NCBI GenBank assembly: GCA_963966185.1
Contig: CAWZYM010000079.1
Span: forward strand, 203,501 to 267,500
Direction: 5' to 3'
Source of the DNA: Rhabditoides inermis
Lineage: Eukaryota; Nematoda; Chromadorea; Rhabditida; Rhabditidae
DNA: 64,000 nucleotides
Below, one piece after another: positions 1 to 13,567 of the stretch. Both the position numbers and the translations under genes were made by a program. Positions within the stretch are counted from its first letter, which is position 1. The number at the start of each line of letters is the position of its first letter. Under the pieces are notes generated by a model. The model was not told the origin of the DNA. It did no database searches and saw nothing but the letters and a program-made list of their open reading frames with translations.

Positions 1-2071
1 CTTTCTCCTCTGTCTCTATCGCTCTTTCCTTCTCCCTCCCTCCCTAACTCCCCCTCTTTCTCTGCGACAAGAGGTTTGACCCCTCCGACCTCTTCAAAAA
101 CGAACCTGCCACTAGTTTATTGGACGCGCGTGCATCTCGTTTTCGAAGCTAAGCATCGGCACTCACGACCATATGATCTATACAAAACAGGCAAGCGACT
201 CACTATCTGACCTCTCTGTATTCCCATCTCTCTCTCCCTCACAATCTCTATTCCCCTCTCTTTCCCTCTCCTTCCCTCCATCCAATTTCTCTGTGATAAG
301 AGGTGTGAGCACCTTCGACATTTTCGAAAACGAACCTGTCACTAGTTTATTGGACGCGCGTGTCTTTTTCGAAGCTAAGCATCGGCACTCACGACTGTCT
401 GATTTACACAAAACAGACCGGAAACACACTAGCTGACCTCTCTCTAGTTCCACATCTCTCTCTCTCTTTCTATTTCACTCGTTTTCCTTATCTCCCTCTT
501 TCTCTCTCTCTTTCTCCCATTTCTCTGTGATCAGAGGCGTGCGCTTCCGACCTCTTCAAAAACGAACCTGCCACTAGTTTATTGGACGCGCGTGTCTTTT
601 TCAAAGCTAAGCATCGGCACTCACGACCATATGATCTATACAAAACAGGCGAGCGACTCACTATCTGACCTCTCTGTATTCCCATCTCTCTCTCTCCCTC
701 ACAATCTCTATTTCCCTCTCTTTCCCTCTCCTTCCCTCCCTCCTATTTTTCTGTGATAAGAGGCGTGCGTTTCCGACATCTTCGAAAACGAACCTGCCAC
801 TAGTTTAATAGACCCGCGAAGTATCTCGCTTTCGAAGCTACATAAGCTTCTGCACTCACGACTATCTCTACACAAAACAGACCGGAAACACACTAGCTGA
901 CCTCTCTCTAGTTCCACATCTCTCTCTCTCTCTATTACCCTCGTTTTCTCTATCTCCCTCTTTCTCTCTCTCTCTGTCTCCCATTTCTCTGTGATCAGAG
1001 GCGTGCGCTTCCGACCTCTTCGAAAACGAACCTGCCACTAGTTTATTGGACGCGCGTGTCTTTTTCGAAGCTAAGCATCGGCACTCACGACCATCTGATC
1101 TACACAAAACAGACCGGCAACACACTAGCTGAATTCTCTGTATTCCCATCTCTCTCTCCCTCACAATCTCTATTTCCTTCTCTTTCCCTCTCCTTCCCTC
1201 CATCCCATTTCTCTGTGATAAGAGGTGTGAGCACCTTCGACATCTTCGAAAACGAACCTGTCACTAGTTTATTGGACGCGCGTGTCTTTTTCGAAGCTAA
1301 GCATCGGCACTCACGACTGTCTGATCTACACAAAACAGACCGGAAACACACTAGCTGACCTCTCTCTAGTTCCACATCTCTCTCTCTCTCTCTATTTCCC
1401 TCGTTTTCTCTATCTCCCTCTTTCTCTCTCTCTCTTTCTCCCATTTCTCTGTGATCAGAGGCGTGCGCTTCCGACCTCTTCAAAAACGAACTTGCCACTA
1501 GTTTATTGGACGCGCGTGTTTTTTTCAAAGCTAAGCATCGGCACTCACGTCCATATGATCTATACAAAACAGGCAAGCGACTCACTATCTGACCTCTCTG
1601 TATTCCCATCTCTCTCTCTCCCTCACAATCTATATTTCCCTATCATTCCCTCTTCTTCCCTCCATCCCATTTCTCTGTGTTAAGAGAGTGTGAGCACCTT
1701 CGACATCTTCGAAAACGAACCTGCCACTAGTTTATTGGACGCGCGTGTCTTTTTCGAAGCTAAGCATCGGCACTCAGAACTATCTGATCAACACAAAACA
1801 GACCGGAAACACACTAGCTGATCTCTCTCTAGTCCCACACCTCTCTCTCCCTCTCTCTCTCTCCCTCGCTTTCTCTATCTCCCCTTTTTCTCCCTCTCCC
1901 TCCCTCCCATTTTTCTGTGATAAGAGGCGTGCGTTTCCGACATCTTCGAAAACGAACCTGCCACTAGTTTATTAGACCCGCGAAGTATCTCGCTTTCGAA
2001 GCTACATAAGCTTCTGCACTCACGACTATCTCTACACAAAAAACACACTAGCTGACCTCTCTCTAGTTCCA

Positions 2072-2104
<33 letters not shown>

Positions 2105-3730
2105 TTCCCTCGTTTTCTCTATCTCCCTCTTTCTCTCTCTCTTTCTCCCATTTCTCTGTGATCAGAGGCGTGCGCTTCCGACCTCTTCAAAAACGAACCT
2201 GCCACTAGTTTATTGGCCGCGCGTGTCTTTTTCAAAGCTAAGCATTGGCACTCACGACTGTCTGATCTACACAAAACAGACCGGAAACACACTATCTGAC
2301 CTCTCTGTATTCCCATCTCTCTCTCCCTCACAATCTCTATTTCCCTCTCTTTCCCTTTCCCTCCCTCCATCCCATTTCTCTGTGATAAGAGGTGTGAGCA
2401 CCTTCGACATCTTCGAAAACGAACCTGCCACTAGTTTATTGGCCGCGCGTGTCTTTTTCGAAGCTAAGCATCGGCACTCACGACTGTCTGATCTATACAA
2501 AACAGGCGAGCGACTCACTATCTGACCTCTCTGTATTCCCATCTCTCTCTCCCTCACAATCTCTATTTCCCTCTCTTTCCCTTTCCCTCCCTCCATCCCA
2601 TTTCTCTGTGATAAGAGGTGTGAGCACCTTCGACATCTTCGAAAACGAACCTGCCACTAGTTTATTGGCCGCGCGTGTCTTTTTCGAAGCTAAGCATCGG
2701 CACTCACGACTGTCTGATCTATACAAAACAGGCGAGCGACTCACTATCTGACCTCTTTGTATTCCCATCTCTCTCTCCCTCACAATCTCTATTTCCCTCT
2801 CTTTCCCTTTCCCTCCCTCCATCCCATTTCTCTGTGATAAGAGGTGTGAGCACCTTCGACATCTTCGATAACGAACCTGTCACTAGTTTATTGGCCGCGC
2901 GTGTCTTTTTCGAAGCTAAGCATCGGCACTCACGACTGTCTGATCTACACAAAACAGACCGGAAACACACTAGCTGACCTCTCTCTAGTTCCACATCTCT
3001 CTCTCTCTCTCTCTATTTCCCTCGTTTTCTCTATCTCCCTCTTTCTCTCTCTCTTTCTCCCATTTCTCTGTGATCAGAGGCGTGCGCTTCCGACCTCTTC
3101 AAAAACGAACCTGCCACTAGTTTATTGGACGCGCGTGTTTTTTTCAAAGCTAAGCATCGGCACTCACGTCCATATGATCTATACAAAACAGGCAAGCGAC
3201 TCACTATCTGACCTCTCTGTATTCCCATCTCTCTCTCTCCCTCACAATCTATATTTCCCTATCATTCCCTCTTCTTCCCTCCATCCCATTTCTCTGTGTT
3301 AAGAGAGTGTGAGCACCTTCGACATCTTCGAAAACGAACCTGCCACTAGTTTATTGGACGCGCGTGTCTTTTTCGAAGCTAAGCATCGGCACTTACGACT
3401 GTCTGATCCACACAAAACAGACCGGAAACACACTATCTAACCTTTCCCACACTTCTCTCTCCCTCTCTCTCTCTCCCTCGCTTTCTCTATCTCCCTCTCT
3501 CTCCCTCTCCTCCCCTCCCTCTTTCTCTGCGATAAGAGGTATGCGCACCTCCGACCTCTTCGAAAACGAACCTGCCACTAGTTTAAGTATTAGACGCGCG
3601 TGTATCTCACTTTCTAAGCTAAGCATCGGCACTCACGACCATCTGATCTACACAAAACAGCAACACACTAGCTGACTTCTCTCTACTCCTACATCTCTCT
3701 CTTTCTCCCTCGCCCGCTCTCTCTATCCCC
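1..3730. repeat. Pyrimidine-rich ~226-bp tandem satellite, segment 1
   Basis: Tandem monomers of about 226 bp; the period is exact between GGTGTGAGCA at 2391 and 2617. Each monomer has a conserved non-CT half and a CT-rich half of variable length. The conserved half carries GATCAGAGGCGTGCGCTTCC or GATAAGAGGTGTGAGCACC, then CGAAAACGAACCTGCCACTA, a TTATTGGACGCGCGTG block, GAAGCTAAGCATCGGCACTC and ACAAAACAGACCGG. At least two subtypes alternate; one has AGACCCGCGAAGTATCTCGC and an extra CATAAGCTT. The + strand is strongly pyrimidine-rich throughout. Open frames on both strands are by-products of CT/GA tracts and shift from monomer to monomer, so I do not call them genes. The left edge is cut by the window. 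Confidence 0.93.
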
Positions 3731-4729
3731 ATATCAAAGATTAGGATAGTAAAATGATAACGTAGGTTATTAACAAGTCAAGCTACATTTGATTCCACTC
3801 GTTTTATTGCAATAATGAAACATCATCACTCAGCTTCACAATCGGAATTCTTATATAGCAAGTTCATAACAGAGGGAAAAGACTCACGCAATAGATATTT
3901 CATTTCCTCCATCACTGTGACATTTATTTGGTTGTTCTTTGAAGTACCAAACAGGAGACTTATGAAAATGAAAGAATTAAAAGGATAGACGAAAGAATAC
4001 AAAATAGACAAGATGACTCAATGGCAAGTACAATCAGCTCAGTTTCAATCGTCAGGTCTACCCCGAAAGGCGGGCGACACACTGGTTGAGAACCGTGGTG
4101 TACTCGCGACCGTCTGATCTACCTAAGACAGGCGGGCAACTGAATGGAAAACCGTGGTGTTCAGCACTCGCGATCGTCCGGTCTACCCAAAACAGGCGGG
4201 CGACACACTGGCGAACCGTGGTGTTCGGCACTCGCGACCTTCTGATCTACCCAAAACAGGTGGGCGACACACTGGCTGACCGGCCCTACGACCAAATATG
4301 ATCTACCCAATCATGAGCGGGCGACACACTGGTTCAGAACCGTGGTGTTCGGCACTCGCGATCATAAGGTCAGCCTGTAGTAGGCCGGCAACATGCACTC
4401 AACAGAGAGGAGAGAGAAAAGAAGATAGAATGGACACAACTTTCCTCAGCACTATCCTCCACGCTTCTGGTGACAGCAAGATAGATGCACGGCAACCACA
4501 CATCCATCTGAAATACGGTACATATGAGAGTACTGTACATATGTACATGAGTTCATAAATGGGTTTATCCAGCCCGCTATCACTATATGTACCACGCATG
4601 GATGACGGTTCTCACTTCACATGCACACAAGTCCACACAATGGCAATGCAAGTCCACTCACAATTCAATCAATACTCCAATCGATCAATATTTTCTTTTG
4701 TAGATATATATCTCCCCTTTCTCTCTCAT
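3731..4729. repeat. S spacer block, copy 1
   Basis: Non-CT-rich block that ends a higher-order unit of the left satellite. The sequence at 4730 onward repeats that at position 1 (offset 4729). The first ~350 bp are AT-rich unique sequence. About 4080-4370 holds several short tandem units built on GTGGTGTTCGGCACTCGCGA and CTACCCAAAACAGGCGGGCG. These look like diverged relatives of the GGCACTCACGACC/ACAAAACAG part of the satellite monomer. The last part contains a small dyad around 4515-4550 (GTACATATG/CATATGTAC). Open frames here (for example 4298-4558) recur in all copies but resemble nothing I recognise. Confidence 0.85.
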
Positions 4730-7709
4730 CTTTCTCCTCTGTCTCTATCGCTCTTTCCTTCTCCCTCCCTCCCTAACTCCCCCTCTTTCTCTGCGACAAG
4801 AGGTTTGACCCCTCCGACCTCTTCAAAAACGAACCTGCCACTAGTTTATTGGACGCGCGTGCATCTCGTTTTCGAAGCTAAGCATCGGCACTCACGACCA
4901 TATGATCTATACAAAACAGGCAAGCGACTCACTATCTGACCTCTCTGTATTCCCATCTCTCTCTCCCTCACAATCTCTATTCCCCTCTCTTTCCCTCTCC
5001 TTCCCTCCATCCAATTTCTCTGTGATAAGAGGTGTGAGCACCTTCGACATTTTCGAAAACGAACCTGTCACTAGTTTATTGGACGCGCGTGTCTTTTTCG
5101 AAGCTAAGCATCGGCACTCACGACTGTCTGATTTACACAAAACAGACCGGAAACACACTAGCTGACCTCTCTCTAGTTCCACATCTCTCTCTCTCTTTCT
5201 ATTTCACTCGTTTTCCTTATCTCCCTCTTTCTCTCTCTCTTTCTCCCATTTCTCTGTGATCAGAGGCGTGCGCTTCCGACCTCTTCAAAAACGAACCTGC
5301 CACTAGTTTATTGGACGCGCGTGTCTTTTTCAAAGCTAAGCATCGGCACTCACGACCATATGATCTATACAAAACAGGCGAGCGACTCACTATCTGACCT
5401 CTCTGTATTCCCATCTCTCTCTCTCCCTCACAATCTCTATTTCCCTCTCTTTCCCTCTCCTTCCCTCCCTCCTATTTTTCTGTGATAAGAGGCGTGCGTT
5501 TCCGACATCTTCGAAAACGAACCTGCCACTAGTTTAATAGACCCGCGAAGTATCTCGCTTTCGAAGCTACATAAGCTTCTGCACTCACGACTATCTCTAC
5601 ACAAAACAGACCGGAAACACACTAGCTGACCTCTCTCTAGTTCCACATCTCTCTCTCTCTCTATTACCCTCGTTTTCTCTATCTCCCTCTTTCTCTCTCT
5701 CTCTGTCTCCCATTTCTCTGTGATCAGAGGCGTGCGCTTCCGACCTCTTCGAAAACGAACCTGCCACTAGTTTATTGGACGCGCGTGTCTTTTTCGAAGC
5801 TAAGCATCGGCACTCACGACCATCTGATCTACACAAAACAGACCGGCAACACACTAGCTGAATTCTCTGTATTCCCATCTCTCTCTCCCTCACAATCTCT
5901 ATTTCCTTCTCTTTCCCTCTCCTTCCCTCCATCCCATTTCTCTGTGATAAGAGGTGTGAGCACCTTCGACATCTTCGAAAACGAACCTGTCACTAGTTTA
6001 TTGGACGCGCGTGTCTTTTTCGAAGCTAAGCATCGGCACTCACGACTGTCTGATCTACACAAAACAGACCGGAAACACACTAGCTGACCTCTCTCTAGTT
6101 CCACATCTCTCTCTCTCTCTATTTCCCTCGTTTTTTCTATCTCCCTCTTTCTCTCTCTCTTTCTCCCATTTCTCTGTGATCAGAGGCGTGCGCTTCCGAC
6201 CTCTTCAAAAACGAACCTGCCACTAGTTTATTGGACGCGCGTGTTTTTTTCAAAGCTAAGCATCGGCACTCACGACCATATGATCTATACAAAACAGGCA
6301 AGCGACTCACTATCTGACCTCTCTGTATTCCCATCTCTCTCTCCCTCACAATCTCTATTCCCCTCTCTTTCCCTCTCCTTCCCTCCATCCAATTTCTCTG
6401 TGATAAGAGGTGTGAGCACCTTCGACATTTTCGAAAACGAACCTGTCACTGGTTTATTGGACGCGCGTGTCTTTTTCGAAGCTAAGCATCGGCACTCACG
6501 ACTGTCTGATTTACACAAAACAGACCGGAAACACACTAGCTGACCTCTCTCTAGTTCCACATCTCTCTCTCTCTCTCTCTCTCTCTATTTCCCTCGTTTT
6601 CTCTATCCCCCTATTTCTCTCTCTCTTTCTCCCATTTCTCTGTGATCAGAGGCGTGCGCTTCCGACCTCTTCAAAAACGAACCTGCCACTAGTTTAGTTT
6701 ATTGGACGCGCGTGTCTTTTTCGAAGCTAAGCATCGGCACTCACGACCATATGATCTATACAAAACAGGCGAGCGACTCACTATCTGACCCCTCTGTATT
6801 CCCATCGCTCTCTCCCTCGCTCTCTCTATTTTCCTCTCTCTCCCTCTCCCTCCCTCCTATTTTTCTGTGATAAGAGGCGTGCGTTTCCGACATCTTCGAA
6901 AACGAACCTGCCACTAGTTTATTAGACCCGCGAAGTATCTCGCTTTCGAAGCTGCATAAGCTTCTGCACTCACGACTATCTCTACACAAAACAGACCGGA
7001 AACACACTAGCTGACCTCTCTCTAGTTCCACATCTCTCTCTCTCTATTTATCTCGTTTTCTCTATCTCCCTCTTTCTTTCTCTCTCTCTTTTTCTCATTT
7101 CTCTGTGATCAGAGGCGTGCGCTTCCGACCTCTTCGAAAACGAACCTGCCACTAGTTTATTGGACGCGCGTGTCTTTTTCAAAGCTAAGCATCGGCACTC
7201 ACGACTCTATACAAAACAGGCAAGCGACTCACTATCTGACCTCTCTGTATTCCCATCTCTCTCTCCCTCACAGTCTCTATTTCCCTCTCTTTCCCTCTCC
7301 TTCCCTCCATCCCATTTCTCTGTGATAAGAGGTGTGAGCACCTTCGACATCTTCGAAAACGAACCTGTCACTAGTTTATTGGACGCGCGTGTCTTTTTCG
7401 AAGCTAAGCATCGGCACTCACGACCATATGATCTATACAAAACAGGCGAGCGACTCACTATCTGACCTCTCTGTATTCCCATCTCTCTCTCTCCCTCACA
7501 ATCTCTGTTTCCCTCTCTTTCCCTCTCCTTCCCTCCATCCCATTTCTCTGTGATAAGAGGTGTGAGCACCTTCGACATCTTCGAAAACGAACCGGCCACT
7601 AGTTTATTGGACGCGCGTGTCTTTTTCGAAGCTAAGCATCGGCACTCACGACCATCTGATCTACACAAAACAAACCGGCAACACACTAGCTGACCTCTCT
7701 CTAGTTCCA

Positions 7710-7742
<33 letters not shown>

Positions 7743-8911
7743 TTCCCTCGTTTTCTCTATCCCCCTATTTCTCTCTCTCTTTCTCCCATTTCTCTGTGAT
7801 CAGAGGCGTGCGCTTCCGACCTCTTCAAAAACGAACCTGCCACTAGTTTAGTTTATTGGACGCGCGTGTCTTTTTCGAAGCTAAGCATCGGCACTCACGA
7901 CCATATGATCTATACAAAACAGGCGAGCGACTCACTATCTGACCCCTCTGTATTCCCATCTCTCTCTCCCTCGCTCTCTCTATTTTCCTCTCTCTCCCTC
8001 TCCCTCCCTCCTATTTTTCTGTGATAAGAGGCGTGCGTTTCCGACATCTTCGAAAACGAACCTGCCACTAGTTTATTAGACCCGCGGAGTATCTCGCTTT
8101 CGAAGCTGCATAAGCTTCTGCACTCACGACTATCTCTACACAAAACAGACCGGAAACACACTAGCTGACCTCTCTCTAGTTCCACATCTCTCTCTCTCTC
8201 TATTTATCTCGTTTTCTCTATCTCCCTCTTTCTTTCTCTCTCTCTCTTTTTCTCATTTCTCTGTGATCAGAGGCGTGCGCTTCCGACCTCTTCGAAAACG
8301 AACCTGCCACTAGTTTATTGGACGCGCGTGTCTTTTTCAAAGCTAAGCATCGGCACTCACGACTCTATACAAAACAGGCAAGCGACTCACTATCTGACCT
8401 CTCTGTATTCCCATCTCTCTCTCCCTCACAGTCTCTATTTCCCTCTCTTTCCCTCTCCTTCCCTCCATCCCATTTCTCTGTGATAAGAGGTGTGAGCACC
8501 TTCGACATCTTCGAAAACGAACCTGTCACTAGTTTATTGGACGCGCGTGTCTTTTTCGAAGCTAAGCATCGGCACTCACGACTGTCTGATCTACACAAAA
8601 CAGGCGAGCGACTCACTATCTGACCTCTCTGTATTCCCATCTCTCTCTCTCCCTCACAATCTCTATTTCCCGCTCTTTCCCTTTCCCTCCCTCCATCCCA
8701 TTTCTCTGTGATAAAGAGAGTGTGAGCACCTTCGACATCTTCGAAAACGAACCTGCCACTAGTTCAAGTATTAGACGCGCGTGTATCTCACTTTCTAAGC
8801 TAAGCATCGGCACTCACGACCATCTGATCTACACAAAACAGCAACACACTAGCTGACTTCTCTCTACTCCTACATCTCTCTCTTTCTCCTTCGCCCGCTC
8901 TCTCTATCCCC
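4730..8911. repeat. Pyrimidine-rich ~226-bp tandem satellite, segment 2
   Basis: Same monomer family as segment 1. The first ~1.4 kb is nearly identical to 1-1,400 at an offset of exactly 4729, after which monomer order diverges. With the following S block it forms a higher-order unit of 5116 bp (4730-9845). Confidence 0.93.
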
Positions 8912-9845
8912 ATATCAAAGATTAGGATAGTAAAATGATAACGTAGGTTATTAACAAGTCAAGCTACATTTGATCCACTCGTTTTATTGCAATAATGAAA
9001 CATCATCACTCAGCTTCACAATCGGAATTCTTATATAGCAAGTTCATAACAGAGGGAAAAGACTCACGCAATAGATATTTCATTTCCTCCATCACTGTGA
9101 CATTTACTTGGTTGTTCTTTGAAGTACCAAACAGGAGACTTATGAAAATGAAAGAATTAAAAGGATAGACGAAAGAATACAAAATAGACAAGATGACTCA
9201 ATGGCAAGTACAATCAGCTCAGTTTCAATCGTCAGGTCTACCCCGAAAGGCGGGCGACACACTGGTTGAGAACCGTGGTGTACTCGCGACCGTCTGATCT
9301 ACCTAAGACAGGCGGGCAACTGAATGGAAAACCGTGGTGTTCAGCACTCGCGATCGTCCGGTCTACCCAAAACAGGTGGGCGACACACTGGCTGACCGGC
9401 CCTACGACCAAATATGATCTACCCAATCATGAGCGGGCGACACACTGGTTCAGAACCGTGGTGTTCGGCACTCGCGATCATAAGGTCAGCCTGTAGTAGG
9501 CCGGCAACATGCACTCAACAGAGAGGAGAGAGAAAAGAAGATAGAATGGACACAACTTTCCTCAGCACTATCCTCCACGCTTCTGGTGACAGCAAGATAG
9601 ATGCACGGCAACCACACATCCATCTGAAATACGGTACATATGAGAGTACTGTACATATGTACATGAGTTCATAAATGGGTTTATCCAGCCCGCTATCACT
9701 ATATGTACCACGCATGGATGACGGTTCTCACTTCACATGCACACAAGTCCACACAATGGCAATGCAAGTCCACTCACAATTCAATCAATACTCCAATCGA
9801 TCAATATTTTCTTTTGTAGATATATATCTCCCCTTTCTCTCTCAT
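8912..9845. repeat. S spacer block, copy 2
   Basis: Same block as 3731-4729 but shorter by about 65 bp. One internal CTACCCAAAACAGG/GTGGTGTTC unit is missing near 9370, as expected for unequal exchange between short tandem units. Otherwise almost identical to copy 1, including its boundary with the next satellite segment. Confidence 0.85.
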
Positions 9846-12804
9846 CTTTCTCCTCTGTCTCTATCGCTCTTTCCTTCTCCCTCCCTCCCTAACTCCCCCT
9901 CTTTCTCTGCGACAAGAGGTTTGACCCCTCCGACCTCTTCAAAAACGAACCTGCCACTAGTTTATTGGACGCGCGTGCATCTCGTTTTCGAAGCTAAGCA
10001 TCGGCACTCACGACCATATGATCTATACAAAACAGGCAAGCGACTCACTATCTGACCTCTCTGTATTCCCATCTCTCTCTCCCTCACAATCTCTATTCCC
10101 CTCTCTTTCCCTCTCCTTCCCTCTATCCAATTTCTCTGTGATAAGAGGTGTGAGCACCTTCGACATTTTCGAAAACGAACCTGTCACTAGTTTATTGGAC
10201 GCGCGTGTCTTTTTCGAAGCTAAGCATCGGCACTCACGACTGTCTGATTTACACAAAACAGACCGGAAACACACTAGCTGACCTCTCTCTAGTTCCACAT
10301 CTCTCTCTCTTTCTATTTCACTCGTTTTCCTTATCTCCCTCTTTCTCTCTCTCTTTCTCCCATTTCTCTGTGATCAGAGGCGTGCGCTTCCGACCTCTTC
10401 AAAAACGAACCTGCCACTAGTTTATTGGACGCGCGTGTCTTTTTCAAAGCTAAGCATCGGCACTCACGACCATATGATCTATACAAAACAGGCGAGCGAC
10501 TCACTATCTGACCTCTCTGTATTCCCATCTCTCTCTCTCTCCCTCACAATCTCTATTTCCCTCTCTTTCCCTCTCCTTCCCTCCCTCCTATTTTTCTGTG
10601 ATAAGAGGCGTGCGTTTCCGACATCTTCGAAAACGAACCTGCCACTAGTTTAATAGACCCGCGAAGTATCTCGCTTTCGAAGCTACATAAGCTTCTGCAC
10701 TCACGACTATCTCTACACAAAACAGACCGGAAACACACTAGCTGACCTCTCTCTAGTTCCACATCTCTCTCTCTCTCTATTACCCTCGTTTTCTCTATCT
10801 CCCTCTTTCTCTCTCTCTGTCTCCCATTTCTCTGTGATCAGAGGCGTGCGCTTCCGACCTCTTCGAAAACGAACCTGCCACTAGTTTATTGGACGCGCGT
10901 GTCTTTTTCGAAGCTAAGCATCGGCACTCACGACCATCTGATCTACACAAAACAGACCGGCAACACACTAGCTGAATTCTCTGTATTCCCATCTCTCTCT
11001 CCCTCGCTCTCTCTATTTTCCTCTCTCTCCCTCTCCCTCCCTCCCATTTTTCTGTGATAAGAGGCGTGCGTTTCCGACATCTTCGAAAACGAACCTGCCA
11101 CTAGTTTATTAGACCCGCGAAGTATCTCGCTTTCGAAGCTACATAAGCTTCTGCACTCACGACTATCTCTACACAAAACAGACCGGAAACACACTAGCTG
11201 ACCTCTCTCTAGTTCCACATCTCTCTCTCTCTCTCTATTTCCCTCGTTTTCTCTATCTCCCTCTTTCTCGCTCTCTCTTTCTCCCATTTCTCTGTGATCA
11301 GAGGCGTGCGCTTCCGACCTCTTCAAAAACGAACCTGCCACTAGTTTATTGGACGTGCGTGTTTTTTTCAAAGCTAAGCATCGGCACTCACGACCATATG
11401 ATCTATACAAAACAGGCAAGCGACTCACTATCTGACCTCTCTGTGTTCCCATCTCTCTCTCCCTCACAATCTCTATTTCCCTCTCTTTCCCTCTCCTTCC
11501 CTCCATCCCATTTCTCTGTGATAAGAGGTGTGAGCACATTCGACATCTTCGAAAACGAACCTGCCACTAGTTTATTGGCCGCGCCTGTCTTTTTCGAAGC
11601 TAAGCATAGGCACTCACGACCATATGATCTATACAAAACAGGCAAGCGACTCACTATCTGACCTCTCTGTATTCCCATCTCTCTCTCCCTCACAATCTCT
11701 ATTTCCCTCTCTTTCCCTCTCCTTTCCTCCATCCCATTTCTCTGTGATAAAGGGTTTGAGCACCTTCGACATCTTCGAAAACGAACCTGCCACTAGTTTA
11801 TTGGCCGCGCGTGTCTTTTTCGAAGCTAAGCATCGGCACTCACGACCATATGATCTATACAAAACAGGCAAGCGACTCACTATCTGACCTCTCTGTATTC
11901 CCATCTCTCTCTCCCTCACAATCTCTATTTCCCTCTCTTTCCCTCTCCTTTCCTCCATCCCATTTCTCTGTGATAAAGGGTGTGAGCACCTTCGACATCT
12001 TCGAAAACGAACCTGCCACTAGTTTATTGGCCGCGCGTGTCTTTTTCGAAGCTAAGCATCGGCACTCACGACCATATGATCTATACAAAACAGGCAAGCG
12101 ACTCACTATCTGACCTCTCTGTATTCCCATCTCTCTCTCCCTCACAATCTCTATTTCCCTCTCATTCCCTCTTCTTCCCTCCATCCCATTTCCTTGTGAT
12201 AAGAGGTGTGAGCACCTTCGACATCTTCGAAAACGAACCTGCCACTAGTTTATTGAACGCGCGTGTCTTTTTCGAAGCTAAGCATCGGCACTCACGACTG
12301 TCTGATCTACACAAAACAGACCGGAAACACACTAGCTGACCTCTCTCTAGTTCCACATCTCTCTCTCTCTCTCTCTATTTATCTCGTTTTCTCTATCTCC
12401 CTCTTTCTCTCTCTCTCTCTTTTTCTCATTTCTCTGTGATCAGAGGCGTGCGCTTCCGACCTCTTCGAAAACGAACCTGCCACTAGTTTATTGGACGCGC
12501 GTGTCTTTTTCAAAGCTAAGCATCGGCACTCACGACCATATGATCTATACAAAACAGGCAAGCGACTCACTATCTGACCTCTCTGTATTCCCATCTCTCT
12601 CTCTCCCTCACAATCTCTATTTCCCTCTCTTTCTTTTTCCCTCCCTCCATCCCATTTCTCTGTGATAAGAGGTGTGAGCACCTTCGACATCTTCGAAAAC
12701 GAACCGGCCACTAGTTTATTGGACGCGCGTGTCTTTTTCGAAGCTAAGCATCGGCACTCACGACCATCTGATCTACACAAAACAAACCGGCAACACACTA
12801 GCTG

Positions 12805-12852
<48 letters not shown>

Positions 12853-13522
12853 CCCTCGTTTTCTCTATCCCCCTATTTCTCTCTCTCTTTCTCCCATTTC
12901 TCTGTGATCAGAGGCGTGCGCTTCCGACCTCTTCAAAAACGAACCTGTCACTAGTTTAGTTTATTGGACGCGCGTGTCTTTTTCGAAGCTAAGCATCGGC
13001 ACTCACGACCATATGATCTATACAAAACAGGCGAGCGACTCACTATCTGACCTCTCTGTATTCCCATCTCTCTCTCCCTCGCTCTCTCTATTTTCCTCTC
13101 TCTCCCTCTCCCTCCCTCCCATTTTTCTGTGATAAGAGGCGTGCGTTTCCGACATCTTCGAAAACGAACCTGCCACTAGTTTATTAGACCCGCGAAGTAT
13201 CTCGCTTTCGAAGCTGCATAAGCTTCTGCACTCACGACTATCTCTACACAAAACAGACCGGAAACACACTAGCTGACCTCTCTCTAGTTCCACATCTCTC
13301 TCTCTCTCTATTTCCTTCGTTTTCTCTATCTCCCTCTTTCTCTCTCTCTTTCTCCCATTTCTCTGTGATCAGAGGCGTGCGCTTCCGACCTCTTCAAAAA
13401 CGAACCTGCCACTAGTTTATTGGACGCGCGTGTCTTTTTCGAAGCTAAGCATCGGCACTCACAACCATCTGATCTACACAAAACAGACCGGCAACACACC
13501 TGCTGACCTCTCTCTAGTTCCA

Positions 13523-13567
<45 letters not shown>

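Noticed and set aside
4298..4558. 86-codon frame in S block, conserved in three copies
   Set aside because: Conservation is explained by recent block duplication; no motif, and the same copies also keep antisense frames.
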